Below, in pieces: positions 25,770-35,774 of a stretch of 64,000 nucleotides of DNA (positions are counted from its first letter, which is position 1; every line of letters starts with the position of its first letter). The notes beneath the pieces were generated by a model. It saw only the letters and a program-made list of their open reading frames with translations. It did no database searches and was not told the origin of the DNA. The stretch lies in assembly GCA_016794625.1 (NCBI GenBank), contig JAEUGY010000037.1, forward strand, positions 1 to 64,000, written 5' to 3'. This DNA is from Opitutaceae bacterium (lineage in GTDB: Bacteria; Verrucomicrobiota; Verrucomicrobiia; Opitutales; Opitutaceae). A program made the position numbers and the translations under genes.

Positions 25770-26666
25770 CTAGAGGAAAAAGTATTGCGGATCGGCGGTG
25801 AGGAATGCGCGGCTCGGTGGCTCGAAGAGCACCCGCCAGACGTTCGCGTATCCACTCCAAGGACCCTCGACCGGACCATCGAAGACCGTCCGGCGGACCG
25901 GGGGCCGGCTGGCGGGACGAAGCGCAGCCCTCATTTGAAAGCACTCATAGCCCTCGGCGGAGCTGAAGAAGAGACTCCGGCGTTCCAACAGATCCATGCC
26001 CGCCGGAGGCGTGGACGGAGAGCCCACCCGGGCCAGCCGGTAAGCACGGGAGACGTACTCGCGACGGGCCAGTTCAATCACCGCATGACGGCAGGCGGAC
26101 TCGAAGGTGGGTGCCGCTGAACGGCCGTACACGTGAAATCCCGCTTCGCAGGCCTTGTGCAAGATGACCGCGACTTCGCCGGGTTGGTCCCAGATTACCC
26201 AGGCGGTGATCCCCGGCCACGGAGTCGGACGGGCCACGCCCCCGATGTGTCCCTCCCACCAGGCCAGCACACTGTGACGCTCCACCGCCTCGAAGTAGGC
26301 GCTCACCCGCGCCTGACGGGCGAAGAGCCCGGGAAATGCGGCCAGACCGGTGGACGTCGGATCGACGTCAAATCCGTACTGGGAACGACCCTCGCCCGCA
26401 TGGCAGGCGTAGTAGGCCCAGCGCTCAATCGCCTCGGAGACGGCCTTGTGTCGAGCTACCAAGGGAGAGTCGGCCGTGCCGGTCCCGTCGGCGTCACCGA
26501 AGAGCATCGGTTTTCTCCGAGCTGGAATCTGATCTAACCGGAGAAAGGCATTGGCTTGGAACATCCGTCGACCCTCGACCAGAAAATCGCTCGTCTCGAT
26601 TTTCGCGATGGGGCCGCCGTGTTGCTCAAACACATTGCGGTAGCGGAAGTTTGCCAAATTGAGCAT
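25770..26666 (-). CDS. YcaO-like protein (short form)
   Basis: YcaO enzymes use ATP to activate peptide amide bonds, giving azolines, amidines or thioamides in RiPP natural products. This 298-residue protein shows the family signs GTGTADSPLVARHKAVSEAIERWA (near residues 60-85), EAVERHSVLAWWEG and FESACRHAVIELARREY, covering the ATP/Mg-binding Glu/Arg positions. It is shorter than most YcaO proteins (about 400+) and lacks the PxPxP tail of azoline-forming members. ATG 26666 has GGAGGA four bases upstream. It follows a 59-codon secreted-peptide gene by 30 bp. No TfuA, ThiF or dehydrogenase partner is adjacent. Family call fair, chemistry unknown. Confidence 0.68.
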   Translation of the reverse strand: MLNLANFRYRNVFEQHGGPIAKIETSDFLVEGRRMFQANAFLRLDQIPARRKPMLFGDADGTGTADSPLVARHKAVSEAIERWAYYACHAGEGRSQYGFDVDPTSTGLAAFPGLFARQARVSAYFEAVERHSVLAWWEGHIGGVARPTPWPGITAWVIWDQPGEVAVILHKACEAGFHVYGRSAAPTFESACRHAVIELARREYVSRAYRLARVGSPSTPPAGMDLLERRSLFFSSAEGYECFQMRAALRPASRPPVRRTVFDGPVEGPWSGYANVWRVLFEPPSRAFLTADPQYFFL

Positions 26667-26696
26667 CGGTCCTCCGGATTCGTCCGACAATAGAGG

Positions 26697-26876
26697 TCAG
26701 CCTGGAGGCCAGACGCATTCGCCCCCTCCTCCGCAATCCCCGGCGGGATGGGAGCTCGCGACGGACACAGGGACCTCATGGTCCAGATTACCAATGACTT
26801 CGGCGGCCCGAATCATGCCAGCAGAGAGCAGAAGGCTCGAGGTGAGCCCGATGATAGCGCGGAGTGCGGTTTTCAT
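26697..26876 (-). CDS. 59-residue secreted Gly/Cys peptide, possible YcaO substrate
   Basis: This small gene starts with ATG 26876 and ends with TGA 26697-26699. The first 25 residues are a classic Sec signal (MKTALRAIIGLTSSLLL, then SAGMIRAAE). The remaining 34 include a hydrophobic stretch (EVIGNLDHEVPVSV) and the unusual end AGDCGGGGECVWPPG with Cys at 48 and 54. It lies 30 bp before the YcaO-like gene in the same direction. A precursor peptide is an attractive reading, but a Sec signal on a cytosolically modified peptide would be odd, so it may instead be an unrelated exported peptide. Confidence 0.5.
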   Translation of the reverse strand: MKTALRAIIGLTSSLLLSAGMIRAAEVIGNLDHEVPVSVASSHPAGDCGGGGECVWPPG

Positions 26877-26919
26877 GCGAACGAGTGTGAGGAACGGCGT
26901 TTCCGCTTCGATATTTCAA

Positions 26920-27030
26920 ATCGCCTGATTTAAGGCGGTGACGTATCCGAACTGAGGGGACTTTCCCCATGGGATGGGGGGAGGGGGCACCTTGAATTAG
27001 GTGGTGCCGCGCCGAATCTAGGTGTTGCCG
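26920..27030. promoter_or_regulatory. Inverted and direct repeats in the peptide/kinase divergent region
   Basis: Between the divergent peptide and kinase genes lie ATCGCCT-gattta-AGGCGGT (26920-26939), GGGGA-CTT-TCCCC (26956-26968), CACCT-tgaatt-AGGTG (26988-27003), and two direct repeats, GAATTAGGTGGTGCCG (26994-27009) and GAATCTAGGTGTTGCCG (27014-27030), the second ending on the kinase start. Such a dense set in about 110 bp suggests regulator binding, perhaps by the LuxR-type protein at 30853. Confidence 0.45.
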
Positions 27031-30000
27031 TGCGAGTCATCTTCGCAACGCTCGGCGCGTCCTACTTCATTGTGCGTGTCATCGGTCTGACTGTTCTTGT
27101 CTGGCTCCTTGGGGCCGTGCGAGTTCTGGGAGCGCCAGCGCCCGGCGGGGCCGCGCCGTCGACCGACGCAGGCCTGCCGCTGATCGAAGTCTACTCGCCG
27201 CAGGAGACGGGCCTGCATGGACCGAAGTGGTCGGTGGCGGAGGATGGGCAGGGGCGCATCCTGATCGGCACCACCGGACTGCTGGTGTTTGATGGCAAGC
27301 GCTGGACGCTGAGCCCGATGCCGGGAGTGTCGCGGTTGCGCGCGCTGGCGTCCGACGGCAAGGGGCGTGTGTGGGCGGGAGGCAGCGACGAGGTGGGCTA
27401 CTTCGATTTGTATCCGGATGGTGTTTACCGCTACACGTCGCTACGGGACCGGCTTTCGGCGCGGGCCGCGTCGATCCGGGAGGTCTGGCGGATTTTGATC
27501 CGGGGCGACGACGTCTATTTTGTGGCGGACGAGTGCGTGTTGCGGTGGACGGGCTCGACCATGGAAACGATTGAGGTGCCGAATAAGCGGCGCCTTTCGG
27601 GCAGTGTCTCGGGCGGGCGCGTTTTCATCGGGCCGAACGAGCGCGGAGTTCTCGAAATCAAGGGCAATGAAGTGGTGCCCCTCCTTTCCATGGACCAGTT
27701 GGGCGGGGCCAATCTGTTTTCGATCGAATGCGAGCCGGACGGTGGCTATTTTGTCGCGACGTCGAGTGGGTTGGTGCGCTGGAAGGATGGCCGGCTGACG
27801 ACGTTGGGCGCGGAGTCGAACGCATATATCGCCAAGCACATCATCAACGATCTGGCCCGGTTTCCCGATGGCACGCTGGCGGTGGGCACCCATATGGGCG
27901 GGGTGGTGCTGGTGGCTCCTGACTTTACCTCCTTTCGGGTACTGAGCACCGGACAGGGATTGCCGAGCGATTCGGTTTCCCGTGTGCTCGTGGATCGCCG
28001 GGGCTCGCTCTGGGTGATCTCCGACAGCCTGATCAGCCGGGTTCAGGTTTCGCCCGCCGTGAGCTATTTTGGTCCGGAGAATGGCTTGCGCGGACGCACG
28101 AGAGGTCTGGTGCCCGAGGCCGGCGGCATGCTGGCGGCTACCTCGGAAGGTCTCTTTTCCCTCGTCCAGGGGGTGGACGGTTTGAACCGATTTGAGCGGC
28201 GCAGCGGTGGGGCCCAGCAGTATGACCGATTGAAACAGATCGGCGACCAGGTGTTGGGAGGACGATTCGGCGGCGTCGATGCCATCCATCCGGGTGAACC
28301 GCGCATGCTGGCCAAGACCGACCGGTGGGTGCACGCCATCGCCGTGAGCCCGACCAAGCCTGGCCGGATCTGGGTCGCGGACGGCCCGAAGGTGTCGAGC
28401 GTCGATCTGGCCGGCCCGCCCGGCCAGCGGGCGGCCCCGGTGGTGGTGGTGCCCGATAGCGTGATCTCTCTGCACGAGACTCGTGATGGCGTCTTGTGGG
28501 CGGGCACCGACGTACGCGGGGTGTATCAAATTTCCTCTGACGGTGGGGAGTCAGTCCGGGTCGAGCCGATCGGGCCGGAGCGGGGGCTGCCAGCCAAGGG
28601 CGGCCAGTCCTGGCTACGCGGATTTCGCGACACCGTGGTGGTCTTTACCTCGCACGCCGCCTTCCGCCTTCGTCCCGGGACGTCTCAATTTGAGCCCATC
28701 TCCGCGCTCCCGGCGTCCACCGTGCTGGATGCCGTGGTCAGCGACACCGGGATTCTGGTCGGGATTCATCGTGCGGCCAACGATTCGGGGGATCATCCTG
28801 GGTTGGGCTTTTTGGAGGCGCTCGACACCGACCATCCCACGTGGCGGGAGCTTCCGCTGGCCGGCTTGAACAAGATTGGCTCGATTCATTCGCTGGCCCT
28901 GCAATCGCGGCCCTCCGGAGACGTGGTTTGGGTGGGAGGCAACCAGGGTGCCCTGCGGATTGAACCACGGTTTCTGACCCTGCCTGGACTTCCCATACGA
29001 CCGGTCATCATGCTGTCCGAAAGCCAGTCTCGGGCGAACCGGCCGGGGTCGGGCCCGTGGGATCTGGTGTTCGCCAATGAAAACAACCGGTTCGTGTTCA
29101 CCTACTCCTGCCCGGACTATCCGAGCCAGGGGTTGATCCGGTTCCAGACGCGACTGCTTGGCCAGAGCGACGTCTGGTCCGAGCCGACCAAAGTGACGTC
29201 ACGGGAATTCACCTACTTGTGGGAGGGAGGATACCGCTTCCAGGTCCGCTCGGTCTATGATGACGGCCAGGTCAGTGCGCCCGCCGAGCTGGAGTTCCGG
29301 GTTTTGCCGCCGTGGTATCGCACGCTGTGGGCCTACCTCGTCTATGCCCTGCTGGTCGCGGCGGTGCTGTGCTTGCTCGCGCGGATTCGCAATCGAGCGA
29401 TCATCGCCAAGAACCGGCAGCTTTCCGGTCTGGTGCGGGAGCGCACCCGTGAGCTGGAGCGGGCCAATGCGGCCAAGGATGAATTCGTAGCCTCGATGAG
29501 CCATGAAATCCGCAATCCGATGAGCGGTGTCATCGGCCTCGCGACCGCTTTGGATGGCACCAAACTCGATCCGCATCAGCGGCAGTTGCTGGTCATGATG
29601 CGCGAGTGCGCCGACCACCTCGCGGGGCTGGTCGAGGACGTGCTCGATTTCGAACGGATCAAGGCGGGGGCGATCACCTTCGAGCGTGCGCCGTTCCAGG
29701 TGCGGGAGCTGGTGGACTCGATCCGCCTCATGACCCGGGAGCAGGCGAGGAAGGCGGGCATGGAGATCGTGATCGACGTCGGTTCGACCGTGCCGGAGCT
29801 GCTGATCGGGGACCGGTTGCGCATCCGGCAGATTCTGCTCAATTACGTGACCAACGCGGTGAAGTACGCGCAACGCGGCCGGATCACCCTCTCGGCCGAT
29901 GCGATCCGGCATGACCGCACCCGGCACACGGTGATCTTTGCCGTGAACGACGAAGGCCCTGGCATCTCCCAGGTGGAACAGGCCCGGCTGTTCTCCAAAT

Positions 30001-30962
30001 TCGCCCGGGGCAAGGCGGCGAAGTCGGGCAAAGTCAGCGGGGCGGGTCTGGGGCTCGCGGTTTGCCGGAATCTGGCCGAGAAAATGGGGGGCAGCGCCAC
30101 GGTGGAGAGCGACGAAGGTGCGGGCGCGACCTTCTACCTCCGGCTGCCGCTGGAGGAGAGCGCCGCCCTGGCCCCCGATCCGTTGGACGTCGACGTGGTG
30201 GCCGGAGAGGTGCCTCCGGCCTCGGCGCTGGTGGTCGAGGACCAGGAGTTCAACCGTATCGGTCTCGTCGCCACGCTGAGAAAGATGGCGGTGGAGGCGG
30301 AGGCGGTGGGCAGCGCAGAAGAGGCGCTCGATCGCCTGGGGGACCGCAGCTACGACCTGATCCTGGTCGACTGGGAACTGCCCGGCATGTCAGGCCTGGA
30401 GCTTGTCGCCGAGATTCGCCGCCGCGAAGGACCGGCCCGGCGCGCCTTCATCGTGGCGGTCACCGCGCATGCGACCGAGGAACGAGTGGCCCAGTGCATG
30501 GCCGCGGGAATGGACAGCTTTGTCGGCAAACCCATCACCGTGGACCGCCTCCGCCGGGCCCTGCTCAATCCGCCGGGCGCCCGTCGGGCCAGCGCGCCCG
30601 TCGTGCTGGCGGAGAGTGCCTACAACCTGGAGATGCTCACCTACCTGTCCGGCGGGGAGCCGGGCGCGTTTCGCCGGCGGGTCCAGCAGTACCTGGTCGA
30701 GCTCGATACGTTTTTGTCGGCGCTCCACCTCGGTGCCATCGGAGAGGACTTCGAATCCGTGCGCAAGCAGGCCCACAAACTGAGCGGCCACGCCTCGGTC
30801 GTGCAGGACGGCGTGATGATGGCGATCGCCGCGCAGCTCGAGGAGGCGGCGGTCAACCGCGACGCCGCGGCGCTGCCGGCCCTGGTGGAGGCGCTTTCGC
30901 GCCGAGCGACGCGCCTGAGGCAATATCTGGATCGTTCGGTCGAAAGTTCTCGGTCCTCGTAA
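27030..30962 (+). CDS. Hybrid sensor histidine kinase with extracytoplasmic propeller and Hpt domain
   Basis: A 1310-residue sensor. Order: N-terminal signal/anchor ([16 protein letters not shown]), two-component-type beta-propeller repeats to about residue 660 (for example [20 protein letters not shown]), a Y_Y_Y-like sandwich near 680-755, one membrane segment near 765-785, a HisKA domain with [17 protein letters not shown] (His about 825), HATPase ([26 protein letters not shown]), a receiver domain (VVEDQEFN, phospho-Asp in ILVDWELPG about 1112) and an Hpt domain (AHKLSGHA, His about 1248). It resembles HTCS-type glycan sensors but ends in Hpt instead of an AraC domain, so it should pass phosphate to a separate regulator, most likely the convergent gene 30853-31578. 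Confidence 0.92.
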   Translation: MRVIFATLGASYFIVRVIGLTVLVWLLGAVRVLGAPAPGGAAPSTDAGLPLIEVYSPQETGLHGPKWSVAEDGQGRILIGTTGLLVFDGKRWTLSPMPGVSRLRALASDGKGRVWAGGSDEVGYFDLYPDGVYRYTSLRDRLSARAASIREVWRILIRGDDVYFVADECVLRWTGSTMETIEVPNKRRLSGSVSGGRVFIGPNERGVLEIKGNEVVPLLSMDQLGGANLFSIECEPDGGYFVATSSGLVRWKDGRLTTLGAESNAYIAKHIINDLARFPDGTLAVGTHMGGVVLVAPDFTSFRVLSTGQGLPSDSVSRVLVDRRGSLWVISDSLISRVQVSPAVSYFGPENGLRGRTRGLVPEAGGMLAATSEGLFSLVQGVDGLNRFERRSGGAQQYDRLKQIGDQVLGGRFGGVDAIHPGEPRMLAKTDRWVHAIAVSPTKPGRIWVADGPKVSSVDLAGPPGQRAAPVVVVPDSVISLHETRDGVLWAGTDVRGVYQISSDGGESVRVEPIGPERGLPAKGGQSWLRGFRDTVVVFTSHAAFRLRPGTSQFEPISALPASTVLDAVVSDTGILVGIHRAANDSGDHPGLGFLEALDTDHPTWRELPLAGLNKIGSIHSLALQSRPSGDVVWVGGNQGALRIEPRFLTLPGLPIRPVIMLSESQSRANRPGSGPWDLVFANENNRFVFTYSCPDYPSQGLIRFQTRLLGQSDVWSEPTKVTSREFTYLWEGGYRFQVRSVYDDGQVSAPAELEFRVLPPWYRTLWAYLVYALLVAAVLCLLARIRNRAIIAKNRQLSGLVRERTRELERANAAKDEFVASMSHEIRNPMSGVIGLATALDGTKLDPHQRQLLVMMRECADHLAGLVEDVLDFERIKAGAITFERAPFQVRELVDSIRLMTREQARKAGMEIVIDVGSTVPELLIGDRLRIRQILLNYVTNAVKYAQRGRITLSADAIRHDRTRHTVIFAVNDEGPGISQVEQARLFSKFARGKAAKSGKVSGAGLGLAVCRNLAEKMGGSATVESDEGAGATFYLRLPLEESAALAPDPLDVDVVAGEVPPASALVVEDQEFNRIGLVATLRKMAVEAEAVGSAEEALDRLGDRSYDLILVDWELPGMSGLELVAEIRRREGPARRAFIVAVTAHATEERVAQCMAAGMDSFVGKPITVDRLRRALLNPPGARRASAPVVLAESAYNLEMLTYLSGGEPGAFRRRVQQYLVELDTFLSALHLGAIGEDFESVRKQAHKLSGHASVVQDGVMMAIAAQLEEAAVNRDAAALPALVEALSRRATRLRQYLDRSVESSRSS

Positions 30963-31578
30963 ACCCGTTCATGATCGCGAAGCGGATCAGCTTCGGCGTG
31001 GTGTGGATGTCGAGCTTCGACATGATGTCGCGCCGCCGGCTCTGGATGGTCGATGCGGTGACCCCGAGTTGCGCGGCGATCTCCGCATCGGACAACGCTT
31101 CCCCGATCAGCGACAGCACCCGCTGTTCGTAATCGGAGAGGATGCGATTGAAGGCGTTGGCATCGCGTCGGATCGACGCGGCCGCGTCGTTCACCACCTG
31201 AGTGAAGAACCCGTGGCCGCGACTGACGAGCCGGATGGCGTCGGCGAGCACCTCGCGATTCTGATCCCGCTTGTCGACAAAGCCATGCACCCCGGACTCG
31301 CGCACGCGAAGAAGCGCCACCGGATCTCGGAGCGACGACAGCACCAGCACGCGGGTCTGGGGCAGTTCCTGGAGCACGACCTTGGCCACCTCGAGGCCGT
31401 CGACATCCGGCAGGGACAGGTCGAGCAGGAGCAGGTCCGGTTTGAGTTCACGCAGCTTGGGCAGCGCCCGCAGCCCGTGCGTTTCGATCAGCACGACCTC
31501 GTACTTCAGCTCTCGCGTGCACAGCGCGACGAGCAGATCCGCGATGAGAGAGTGGTCTTCGACGATGGCGATTTTCAC
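30853..31578 (-). CDS. LuxR/NarL-family response regulator
   Basis: A 241-residue regulator. The receiver has Glu7-Asp8, phospho-acceptor Asp53 in [13 protein letters not shown], the conserved Ser/Thr region VLVLSSLRD and Lys in VDKRD. The output is a LuxR-type helix-turn-helix ([27 protein letters not shown]..., then [16 protein letters not shown]). A Pro/Ala-rich tail after about 205 is antisense to the end of the kinase gene: the two genes overlap tail-to-tail by 110 bp. That pairing suggests it receives phosphate from the kinase Hpt domain. Confidence 0.9.
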   Translation of the reverse strand: MKIAIVEDHSLIADLLVALCTRELKYEVVLIETHGLRALPKLRELKPDLLLLDLSLPDVDGLEVAKVVLQELPQTRVLVLSSLRDPVALLRVRESGVHGFVDKRDQNREVLADAIRLVSRGHGFFTQVVNDAAASIRRDANAFNRILSDYEQRVLSLIGEALSDAEIAAQLGVTASTIQSRRRDIMSKLDIHTTPKLIRFAIMNGFTRTENFRPNDPDIASGASLGAKAPPPGPAAPRRRG

Positions 31579-31631
31579 GAAGGAGGGCCGAACCGGGTGG
31601 AAGGCGGAAAGGCGGCAAGCCCCTCCGCGAC

Positions 31632-33281
31632 TTACCCGGCAGACGGCAGGATGTTGCCGCCCGAAACGGGGGCAACCGCGAAACGCGCCGGATCTGTTTC
31701 CGTCAAAAAGTGCCGCTGGGCCAGCAGGTCCAGGATGGGTGGAAGCCGGGAGCCGAAGAAATCAGTCCATTGGGCGTCGGTTTCCACCACCTGGCCTCCG
31801 GTGTCGGGCACCTGGAAGACTCCGTCGCGCCGGCGTTGGACCAGGGCGGCGGTGACCGCCGCCCGATCGCGTTGGCCGTCGAGCAGTTCGATCACCTGAC
31901 GGGAGAACCCGTCGACCGGTACGCACAGGTGGCGCAGGTTGGTGACATGCCGCGGGTGGTGACGAGCCTGATGGCGCATGAGCGCGGTGGTGCACGGGCG
32001 GTCGGCGTCAGCGGAGCCGCAGCGAACCGGAGCCTCGGCGAGGACCTCCACCAGATTGCCGCCGTAGAGCACCAGGGCCTGCTGGCAGATGGCCTCCTCC
32101 TCGCGGTCGCGGCCGGTGACGGCCTCGAGCGACGTGCCTTCCGGGCTGAGACGAGAGCGCACCTGTTGCTGGAGCTGATCGTACGTCAGACCATTGGGGC
32201 GGGCCTCGTGCAGCACGCACAGCATGGCCTTGAACAAGGCGCTTTCGGAGGAGAACGAGGTGCCGTTGGCCAGCCGGAAAAACTCGCGCACACCCGGCCG
32301 GGGATCGGGCGCAGACGACTCCGGCCGCGCGGCGGCCCCGAACCAGCAGGAACGAAGCGAGCGCGGATCGAGTCCCCGCACCAGCTTAAGTCCCTCGCGT
32401 ACCAGGAGCGTCATGCGGAAGGAACGATTGCGCAGGAAGTCCATGTACTGCTCCAGGGCGATGAGATCGCGCGCGAACGAGGCCAGGGTTGCCTGGACGG
32501 CCGGCGAGAGGTTTCCGGCCAGCATCGAGCTGAGGTCCGGCTCGGACAGGTACTGCAGACCGTGCCGCCGGGCGCCGGCGATGAAGTCGTGAAAATAGAA
32601 CGCACGATTCTCGTCTTCCAACAGATCATGGCGCAAGTATCCATCCTGCCACTGCTCCATGGCGGCGAGTTCCGCCTGCAGAAACTGTCCGTAGGCGTTG
32701 TTGGCGGTGGGAACCGAATCCGCCAGAAACCGGACCAGGGCCCGCGACTGCGCCACCCGCTCGGCGGTGCCGTCGAACTGCGAGGCGTGATAGAGTGTCA
32801 TATGCCGGATCATGCCCCGCATATGCCAGCCCGGCAGGGTGTTGTAGCTGACGTAGGCCACCCCTTGGGGCGTGAGGGCCCGTTGACACAGGGAGAGGAT
32901 GCGTTCCCGGACCGCGTCGGGCACCCAGCTGTAGAGGCCGTGGGCGATGATGTAGTCGAATTGATCCGCGCCCGGGTCGTAGGCGAGCAGATCGACCTGC
33001 TCCAGACGCACATTGGTCAGGCCGGCCTGACGAATCGTTTCGCGACCCGACTCGATCTGTCGGAGGGACAGGTCGAGACCGAGAAATGAGCTGTCGGGAT
33101 AGGCCTCGGCGAGGGGGAGGAGATTGGCCCCGTCGGCGCAGCCCAATTCCAGCACGCGGCAGCGGGAGGGGCTGGCCGGGTTGAGTCCGAACAGCCGGGC
33201 CATGGTGACCAGCCGGAGCGGGTGCGTTTGCGGAAAGGACGCGCTCGGGTAGGGGACCTCGTCGTAGGTGTTGACCGCCAT
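31632..33281 (-). CDS. SAM-dependent methyltransferase with regulatory domain
   Basis: A 549-residue protein. The N-terminal class I methyltransferase has the SAM motif VLELGCADGANLLPLA, then FLGLDLSLRQIESG and FDYIIAHGLYSWVP. The region from about 215 to 300 resembles the 'methyltransferase regulatory' domain, and the C-terminal part (about 300-549) is largely unassigned with FSRQVIELLDGQRDRAAVTAAL. This architecture occurs in many bacteria, often with unknown substrate. It lies 53 bp from the regulator gene in the same direction and diverges from purK. Confidence 0.8.
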   Translation of the reverse strand: MAVNTYDEVPYPSASFPQTHPLRLVTMARLFGLNPASPSRCRVLELGCADGANLLPLAEAYPDSSFLGLDLSLRQIESGRETIRQAGLTNVRLEQVDLLAYDPGADQFDYIIAHGLYSWVPDAVRERILSLCQRALTPQGVAYVSYNTLPGWHMRGMIRHMTLYHASQFDGTAERVAQSRALVRFLADSVPTANNAYGQFLQAELAAMEQWQDGYLRHDLLEDENRAFYFHDFIAGARRHGLQYLSEPDLSSMLAGNLSPAVQATLASFARDLIALEQYMDFLRNRSFRMTLLVREGLKLVRGLDPRSLRSCWFGAAARPESSAPDPRPGVREFFRLANGTSFSSESALFKAMLCVLHEARPNGLTYDQLQQQVRSRLSPEGTSLEAVTGRDREEEAICQQALVLYGGNLVEVLAEAPVRCGSADADRPCTTALMRHQARHHPRHVTNLRHLCVPVDGFSRQVIELLDGQRDRAAVTAALVQRRRDGVFQVPDTGGQVVETDAQWTDFFGSRLPPILDLLAQRHFLTETDPARFAVAPVSGGNILPSAG

Positions 33282-33396
33282 GGCGGACGGTAGTGGTTCC
33301 GGCGGGCAGATGCCTAGCGAATTCGGGTCGCGGCCCGGAGTGGAGATGAAGACGGGCTTGCCGCGGGCGACCCGGCGCTGTCAAATCGGTGGCTAC

Positions 33397-34536
33397 ATGA
33401 TTTTACCGGGCAGTACCTTGGGCGTGTTGGGCGGAGGGCAACTGGGGCGTATGTTCGCGCAGGCGGCCCAGTCGCTGGGGTATCGCGTGCACGTCTTCGA
33501 GCCCGCGCCCGATTGTCCCGCGAGCGCCGTGGCGAACCGCACCTTCACAGCCGACTACCGCAATGAGGCGGAACTGGCGGCGTTTGCCCGCAGTTGCGCG
33601 GCGGTCACCTATGAATTCGAAAACGTGCCGGTGGAGCCCCTCTGGAAGATCGAGCCGCTGACCCGGCTGCTGCCGCACTCCAGCGTGCTGGAAACCTGCC
33701 AGAACCGCCTGCGGGAGAAGATGTGGCTGAAGAAGCAGGGTTTTCCCCATGTGACGTTTGCCGAGGTGGAGGTGAATGGCGACCTGGCGGCGGCGGTCCG
33801 GCGGGTCGGGCTGCCCTGCGTGGTGAAGACCGCGGACTTTGGTTATGACGGCAAAGGCCAGCGCAAGGTCAGCGACGAGGCCACGTTGCAGGCCGCGGCG
33901 GTGGCGTTTGCGGGCACCCGCGCGGTGGTGGAGCGGTATGTGGATTTCAAGTGCGAACTCTCGGTCATCGTGGCGCGGACCGAAGCGGGAGAAGCGCGGT
34001 GCTTTCCGGTGGCGGAGAACATCCACACCAAGCACATTCTCGACTTCAGCATTGTGCCGGCGCGGGTTCCGGCGGCCGTGGCCAAGGAGGCGGAGGACCT
34101 TGCCCTCGCGATTGCCGACCGGCTTCAGGTGGTCGGACTGCTCGCAGTCGAACTGTTTCTCTCGGATCGCGGCGAGTTGATGGTCAATGAACTGGCACCC
34201 CGCCCGCACAACAGTGGGCACTGGTCCCTCGATGGGGCGCGGACGAGCCAGTTCGAGCAACATGTTCGGGCCGTCTGCGGACTGCCTCTGGGGGATGCGA
34301 CGGTGCGGGAGCCTGCCGTGATGGTGAACATCCTCGGCGACGCGTGGAAACCGACCTCGGCGGGACCCACGGTGGTGCCCAACTGGTCCGCAGTTTTGGG
34401 AACGGCGGACGCCAAGCTCCATTTGTATGGCAAGGGGGAGCCGCGGATCGGGCGCAAGATGGGACACTTCACGGTCCTGGCCCGCACGCCGGATGCGGCG
34501 TTGGAGGCCGCTCGTGCCTTGAAGGCACGTCTCTAG
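33397..34536 (+). CDS. purK: 5-(carboxyamino)imidazole ribonucleotide synthase
   Basis: PurK converts AIR, ATP and bicarbonate to N5-CAIR in purine synthesis. The 379-residue ATP-grasp protein starts MILPGSTLGVLGGGQLGRM and shows FTADYRNEA, VTYEFENVP, the ATP-grasp VVKTADFGYDGKGQ, FKCELSVIVAR, and VNELAPRPHNSGHWS with HFTVLARTP near the end. ATG 33397 is placed at the family N-terminus. Its usual partner purE is not adjacent. Confidence is high on all motifs. Confidence 0.95.
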   Translation: MILPGSTLGVLGGGQLGRMFAQAAQSLGYRVHVFEPAPDCPASAVANRTFTADYRNEAELAAFARSCAAVTYEFENVPVEPLWKIEPLTRLLPHSSVLETCQNRLREKMWLKKQGFPHVTFAEVEVNGDLAAAVRRVGLPCVVKTADFGYDGKGQRKVSDEATLQAAAVAFAGTRAVVERYVDFKCELSVIVARTEAGEARCFPVAENIHTKHILDFSIVPARVPAAVAKEAEDLALAIADRLQVVGLLAVELFLSDRGELMVNELAPRPHNSGHWSLDGARTSQFEQHVRAVCGLPLGDATVREPAVMVNILGDAWKPTSAGPTVVPNWSAVLGTADAKLHLYGKGEPRIGRKMGHFTVLARTPDAALEAARALKARL

Positions 34537-34589
34537 GCGATCACGGCGCGGGGGGCCGACGCAGCCGCGACGGCCGGTTCATGGCCGCG

Positions 34590-35732
34590 TCAGGCCAGCG
34601 CCTGCTCGAGGTCCGCGATCAAGTCGCCGGTGTCCTCCAGGCCGACCGACATCCGGAGCAGGTCGGGGGGAGTGGTGCTTTGGGGACCTTCGACGCTCGC
34701 GCGGTGTTCGACGAGGCTCTCCACGCCGCCGAGCGAGGTGGCCCGTTTCCAGAGGCGCAGACGGCCGAGCGCCGCGAGCGCGCCCTCGGCTCCGCCCCGG
34801 ACTCGCAGCGAGAGCATGCCGCCAAACCCGCCGTGCATCTGTCGCACCGCGATTTCGTGTCCCGGAAAGGAGGGAAGTCCTGGATACAACGCGGCCACGA
34901 TGGCCGGGTGTCGCTCGAAGTGCGCGGCCACGGCGAGGGCGGAACGGCACTGGGCGGGCACGCGCACGTGGAGCGTGCGCATCCCGCGCAGGAGCAGCCA
35001 CGCCTCGAACGGCCCGAGCACGGAACCGGCCTGCACCCGGACGCGCAGGATGCGCTGCCAGGCTTCATCGACGACGCGGGTGGTGAGGGCGCCGGCGATC
35101 ACGTCGGAGTGACCGTTGAGGTACTTGGTCGCCGAGTGCATGACGAGATCGGCGTGGAGGGCCAGCGGCCGGGTCAGCAGGGGCGTCGCGAAGGTCGAGT
35201 CGACCGCCAGCCGCGCCCCGTGGTCGTGGGCGAGCGCTGCCAGCGCGGCGATGTCACTCACCGTGAGCGTGGGATTGGCCGGGGTTTCAACCCACACCAG
35301 CCGGGTCTGTCCCGGGCGGAGGGCGGCGCGGACGCGCGCCAGGTCGGTCATGTCGACCGACTCCACCCGCAAGCCCCAGTCGGTCGCCCAGCCGACCAGC
35401 CAGTTGCGCAGGGCCCAGTAGATCACTTGCGGCACGAGCACATGGTCTCCGGGCCGCAGGGCCTGGAAAACCGCGGTGGCCGCAGCCATGCCTGAACTGA
35501 AGACGGCGGAGGCGGCTCCCCCCTCCAGATGCGAGAGCAGCGCCTCGACTCCGTCGTAGTTGGGATTGTCGGCCCGCGAATAGAGTCGTCCCGAGAGCAG
35601 TCGGTTGTCAGGCCCCCGTTCATACGTGGTCGAAGGCTGGATCGGAGGTACGACCGCACCCGTGGTCGGGTCGAGGTACCCGAGGGCCTGCGCCAGGGCG
35701 GTGGCGGGTTGGAGGGAGGAAGGCAGCGACAT
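34590..35732 (-). CDS. PLP-dependent trans-sulfuration enzyme (cystathionine gamma-synthase/lyase family)
   Basis: A 380-residue fold-type I enzyme of the Cys/Met metabolism family. Features are QPSTTYER near the start, SRADNPNYDGVEALLSHLEGG, AVFSSGMAA, PANPTLTVSD, AVDSTFATPLL, the PLP Lys in HSATKYLNGHSDVI, and SLGGVESLVEHRAS with LLRMSVGLED near the end. The family covers MetB, MetC, MetY and methionine gamma-lyase, which are hard to separate by eye. Being divergent from a RuBisCO-like gene with cupin and MtnA nearby, it may use methanethiol or homocysteine in methionine salvage. That role is inferred from context. Confidence 0.88.
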   Translation of the reverse strand: MSLPSSLQPATALAQALGYLDPTTGAVVPPIQPSTTYERGPDNRLLSGRLYSRADNPNYDGVEALLSHLEGGAASAVFSSGMAAATAVFQALRPGDHVLVPQVIYWALRNWLVGWATDWGLRVESVDMTDLARVRAALRPGQTRLVWVETPANPTLTVSDIAALAALAHDHGARLAVDSTFATPLLTRPLALHADLVMHSATKYLNGHSDVIAGALTTRVVDEAWQRILRVRVQAGSVLGPFEAWLLLRGMRTLHVRVPAQCRSALAVAAHFERHPAIVAALYPGLPSFPGHEIAVRQMHGGFGGMLSLRVRGGAEGALAALGRLRLWKRATSLGGVESLVEHRASVEGPQSTTPPDLLRMSVGLEDTGDLIADLEQALA

Positions 35733-35774
35733 GATACTGGACTATCAGGGACTTCGGGTCGGGAAGCAATGCAC

